From an uncultured Bacteroidota bacterium (lineage in GTDB: Bacteria; Bacteroidota; Bacteroidia; JADZBD01): a DNA stretch of 64,000 nt. Made by a program: the position numbers and the translations under genes. The DNA is taken from positions 1 to 64,000 of the forward strand of contig CALEYQ010000023.1 of the NCBI GenBank assembly GCA_937924855.1, written 5' to 3'. Positions within the stretch are counted from its first letter, which is position 1. Each line of letters begins with the position of its first letter. Under the pieces are notes generated by a model that worked only from the letters and a program-made list of their open reading frames with translations, was not told the origin of the DNA and did no database searches. This document shows, one piece after another, positions 61,172-64,000 of the stretch.

Positions 61172-61804
61172 ATGAAAAAAATAATTCGCATCGCCTCGTT
61201 TTTTGTCCTTACAGGAGTCATGGTTGCCTGTGGCCCCAAAGACAAAAACAGCCCCGGAATGGAATTCATGCCCGACATGTACCGCTCCACCTCCTATGAG
61301 ACCAATGGAAAAACCAATGTTTTTGCCGACAGCATGGTTAACCGCCTTCCTGCAAGCGGAACTATTGCCCGGGGATACATGCCTTATCCCTATGCCAACG
61401 ATAGCCTGGGGTATGAAAATGCCGGACATTATCTTAAAAATCCTATTGCCCCTACTGCGGAGGTGATTGAAAAAGGAAAAGAGCTGTACGGAAAATTCTG
61501 CGTACACTGCCACGGTTCAGGCGGACAAGGGGACGGAAAAATGGTAGAATCAGGAAAGTATCCTGCGCCACCGCCCTCCTATTCCGGTGCATTGAAAAAT
61601 CTGCCCGAAGGAAAAATGATGCATACCCTTATGTATGGAAAAGGAATGATGGGATCCCACGCCGGTCAGCTTAATGCTGAAGAAAGATGGAAGGTTATCC
61701 GCTACATTCAAACCCTGCAGGGTGTTAATTTCCAAACCATGAATGCCGATTCAGTTTTCAATGCGCGGACTGGTTTGGCTGGTAAAACTGAAAAGAAAAA
61801 ATAA
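61172..61804 (+). CDS. actE: Alternative complex III subunit ActE, mono-haem cytochrome c
   Basis: 210 residues from ATG 61172 (an in-frame TTG at 61157 is less likely). Lipobox VMVAC near residue 17 makes it an N-terminally anchored lipoprotein. EFMPDMYRSTSYE then a class I cytochrome c domain with CVHCHG near 110-115 (haem), and an axial Met probably in the KGMMGSHAG region (near 163-171). Passes electrons from ACIII to the terminal oxidase. 17 bp after actD. Confidence 0.93.
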   Translation: MKKIIRIASFFVLTGVMVACGPKDKNSPGMEFMPDMYRSTSYETNGKTNVFADSMVNRLPASGTIARGYMPYPYANDSLGYENAGHYLKNPIAPTAEVIEKGKELYGKFCVHCHGSGGQGDGKMVESGKYPAPPPSYSGALKNLPEGKMMHTLMYGKGMMGSHAGQLNAEERWKVIRYIQTLQGVNFQTMNADSVFNARTGLAGKTEKKK

Positions 61805-61823
61805 ACGATAATAAAGTTTCATT

Positions 61824-63077
61824 ATGGATCTGAAGCTAAACTATACACTGCCCGACAAAACCAAAAGGTTAACCGTTGTTACCATGGCGGCCGGATTGGT
61901 AATTTTTGCCATCGGGATTATTTTTAATATGCTCGGACATTCTGAGGGTCATGCTGAAGGACACGGGCATGCCGGTGAATTGTCAACCCGTCTTTGGGCA
62001 AACCTGCTGGTGAACAGCTTTTTCTTTATGGGAATAGGTTTGGGGGCCACCTTTTACATGGCTCTTAAATACGGATCCGAGGCGCATTACGCCACCGTGT
62101 TTAAAAGGGTAGTGGAAGCCGTTACTAAATTTTTACCCTATGGCGCTGTGTTTATGCTAGTGGTTCTTTTGGCCGGCCAACTACACCTACATCATTTATA
62201 CCATTGGATGGATTCCTCAGTTTACGATCCCACCTCCCCTCATTACGATGTAAAGATTGCCGAAAAGTACGCTTATTTCAATCCGGCTTTTTTCTGGGCC
62301 CGCTTTTTTGTCTTTTTCGGTGTGTGGATTCTTTGTCAGCGGAAACTGGTAAAGAATTCCCTGAATGAGGATTTATCTGGCGGAACTCAAACCCACTTTA
62401 AAAATGTGACTCTTTCTGCTTTCTTCCTTGTTTTCTTCGGATTTACTTCTTCCGTTGCTTCCTGGGATTGGATGATGTCGCTTGATGTTCACTGGTTCTC
62501 AACCATGTTCGGTTGGTATATCTTTTCCGGAATCTGGATCAGTGCCATGATTACCATTCTTTTGCTGGTTCTTTACCTGCGCAAAAACGGATACCTGGAA
62601 TATGTTAACGAAAGCCACATTCACGATATCGGAAAATGGGTTTTTGCCATCAGCTTCCTCTGGACATACCTCTTCTTCTGTCAGTTTATGCTGATCTGGT
62701 ACGCCAACATTCCTGAAGAAGTTACCTACTTTCAGAACCGGCTTGAAACCAACGGCTATAAGGGCCTGTTCTGGATGGTGTTCTTTACCAACTTTGCTCT
62801 CCCCATGTTACTCCTGATGTCGCGTGATGCAAAACGAAATTCGGGTCTGCTGGTAGGAGTTTCTGTTATAATTTTTGTTTTCCACTGGTTGGATATTTTC
62901 CTCATCGTTATGCCTTCCACCGTTGCCTCTCATTGGGGAATCGGAGGAATTGAAATCGGAATGTTCCTGGTATTCCTTGGTTTTATGGTGAACCGGCTGC
63001 TGGTTTTCCTCACAGAAGCACCCCTGTTACCAAAGAATCACCCATACCTCGAGGAGAGTATTCATCACCATGTTTAA
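61824..63077 (+). CDS. actF: Alternative complex III subunit ActF (NrfD-like membrane subunit)
   Basis: 417 residues, about ten transmembrane helices. N-terminal helix VVTMAAGLVIFAIGIIFNML, a His-rich loop with GHSEGHAEGHGHAGEL near 35-50, then GIGLGATFYMAL, TSSVASWDWMMSLDVHWFST (signature of ActF), and HWGIGGIEIGMFLVFLGF. It resembles ActC but is a separate quinone-site subunit; the His-rich loop might bind metal. 19 bp after actE; coxB follows by 32 bp. Confidence 0.93.
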   Translation: MDLKLNYTLPDKTKRLTVVTMAAGLVIFAIGIIFNMLGHSEGHAEGHGHAGELSTRLWANLLVNSFFFMGIGLGATFYMALKYGSEAHYATVFKRVVEAVTKFLPYGAVFMLVVLLAGQLHLHHLYHWMDSSVYDPTSPHYDVKIAEKYAYFNPAFFWARFFVFFGVWILCQRKLVKNSLNEDLSGGTQTHFKNVTLSAFFLVFFGFTSSVASWDWMMSLDVHWFSTMFGWYIFSGIWISAMITILLLVLYLRKNGYLEYVNESHIHDIGKWVFAISFLWTYLFFCQFMLIWYANIPEEVTYFQNRLETNGYKGLFWMVFFTNFALPMLLLMSRDAKRNSGLLVGVSVIIFVFHWLDIFLIVMPSTVASHWGIGGIEIGMFLVFLGFMVNRLLVFLTEAPLLPKNHPYLEESIHHHV

Positions 63078-63109
63078 TTTTTGCTGAACTAGTATAACAC
63101 AGACCGCAT

Positions 63110-64000
63110 ATGAGCTTTCTAACCTTATTAGCTATCGCCCTCGGAGTAATTACTCTCGGGTATATCGTCAGGATTTTCGAACTGAGCTCCGAGTTGAAAG
63201 GAGAACAGCAAAACTGGGTTATCCGCGACAAAGACAATAAAACACAGGGAACCCTTTTCCTTCTCTTTCTGATTGGGTTTTTCCTCTTTGTTGCCTGGCA
63301 GCTGGTTGCCTACAAAGACCGACTGCTGCCTGTGGCTGCTTCGGAAGAAGGCGTGGAAATTGACTGGCTGATGAACTTTAACTTCATCATCATTTTTATC
63401 GTGTTCGTGATTGTTAACTTCCTTCTTTTCTACTTCGCTTTTAAATACCGCTTCGATTCCAATAGAAAGGCGCTTTATTATCCCGTTAACCACCGTCTGG
63501 AAATATTGTGGACGGTTATTCCCGGTATCGCAATGGCCATTATCATCGTGCTTGGACTGAAACTCTGGTCAAGTCTTCAACGCGACCCCGTTGAGAATGG
63601 CGAAGAGCATATTAAAATCGAACTTGTTGCCGAACAATTCCGCTGGTCGGCTCGATATGCCGGCGACGATAACGAGCTTGGAAACTTCAACTACCGCCTT
63701 ATTGCCGGTGCTAATAATCTTGGTGTTGACTCTACCGACGCCAACTCCTGGGATGATTTTACCCTGGCCAATGAGATTTACATCCCTAAAGGCAAAAGAG
63801 TTTATTTTTCACTCCGCTCCAAGGACATTATTCACTCCGCTTACTTTCCCCACTTCCGTATGCAAATGAATTGTGTGCCCGGATTACACACCATGCTTCA
63901 TTTTATGCCTACCATTACTACCGACTCTATGCGGATGATTACGAAAAATGAGAATTTTGAGTATATTCTGCTCTGTAATAAAATTTGCGGTGCTTCCCAC
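63110..64000 (+). CDS. coxB: Cytochrome c oxidase subunit II, 3' end cut off by window edge
   Basis: 297 residues visible. N-terminal membrane helix (LLAIALGVITLGYIVRIFEL), then FLLFLIGFFLFVAWQLVAY and MNFNFIIIFIVFVIVNFLLFY, which give one helix more than a classical subunit II. The CuA domain includes QFRWSARYAGDDNEL, IIHSAYFPHFRMQMNCVPG, and the CuA ligand motif CNKICGASH at the very end (Cys, Cys, His). The final Met ligand lies beyond the window. It accepts electrons from ActE-type cytochrome and feeds subunit I. Same operon as actF. Confidence 0.92.
   Translation, partial: MSFLTLLAIALGVITLGYIVRIFELSSELKGEQQNWVIRDKDNKTQGTLFLLFLIGFFLFVAWQLVAYKDRLLPVAASEEGVEIDWLMNFNFIIIFIVFVIVNFLLFYFAFKYRFDSNRKALYYPVNHRLEILWTVIPGIAMAIIIVLGLKLWSSLQRDPVENGEEHIKIELVAEQFRWSARYAGDDNELGNFNYRLIAGANNLGVDSTDANSWDDFTLANEIYIPKGKRVYFSLRSKDIIHSAYFPHFRMQMNCVPGLHTMLHFMPTITTDSMRMITKNENFEYILLCNKICGASH

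Noticed and set aside
1..64000. Mobile elements, CRISPR arrays, phage or integrase genes
   Set aside because: None seen: no regularly spaced repeats, transposase motifs or flanking inverted repeats; gene content is core chromosomal throughout.

Overview
The window looks like chromosomal DNA of a Bacteroidota species (Flavobacteriia/Sphingobacteriia-like; I cannot name the genus). Evidence: more than twenty gene starts are preceded by the Bacteroidota -7 promoter element TAnnTTTG; most starts lack a Shine-Dalgarno sequence; three secreted proteins end in type IX secretion (Por/T9SS) sorting domains; and lineage-typical genes are present (alternative complex III actABCDEF leading into cytochrome c oxidase, DUF4175 protein, bifunctional phosphoglucose/phosphomannose isomerase). 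I see no rRNA, tRNA, CRISPR array, insertion sequence, integrase or phage gene.

Layout: 1-3.5 kb, 5' part of dxs (cut by the window edge) divergent from a class A penicillin-binding protein. 3.5-10.4 kb, ketoacid CoA-transferase scoAB, a dolichol-phosphate-mannose-synthase-like GT2 enzyme and three polytopic GT-C-like membrane proteins. 10.4-14.4 kb (minus), fused oligopeptide ABC ATPase, lipoprotein, PolB-type exonuclease, conserved protein, rbfA. 14.5-18.5 kb, MsbA-like exporter and two T9SS cargo proteins. 18.6-20.6 kb, dnaG (minus). 20.7-26.2 kb, a three-gene secreted/outer-membrane module of unknown function. 26.3-29.9 kb, a seven-repeat propeller T9SS protein, then ruvB and queG. 29.9-36.8 kb, small conserved genes, a lipoprotein pair, and a minus-strand run of pgi/pmi, lipB, serine hydrolase, methyltransferase and lolC/E, plus an unlisted 37-residue membrane peptide gene. 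36.9-46.8 kb, LacI-type regulator, lysS, gpsA, DUF4175 coiled-coil protein, RsbW-like ATPase, ybeY, recJ. 46.9-54.4 kb, L,D-transpeptidase, TM2 protein, sod, small lipoprotein, ctpA, dCMP deaminase, DMT transporter, SPOR protein. 54.7-64 kb, actABCDEF and the start of coxB.

The last block forms one respiratory unit: menaquinol is oxidised by alternative complex III (ActC/ActF quinol subunits, ActB Fe-S subunit, ActA/ActE haemes) and electrons pass to the oxidase whose CuA subunit begins at 63110. Envelope themes recur elsewhere: peptidoglycan synthesis and remodelling (PBP1, L,D-transpeptidase, SPOR), lipoprotein release (LolC/E), lipid export (MsbA) and secretion cargo.

The most interesting observations are: about eleven genes whose TAnnTTTG box ends only 3-6 nt before the start codon, predicting leaderless mRNAs, with an unusual share of GTG/TTG starts; a probable ATT start codon at 26315; a perfect 8-3-8 palindrome (Fur/PerR-box-like) with a second dyad upstream of actA; and the uncharacterised secreted module at 20.7-26.2 kb.
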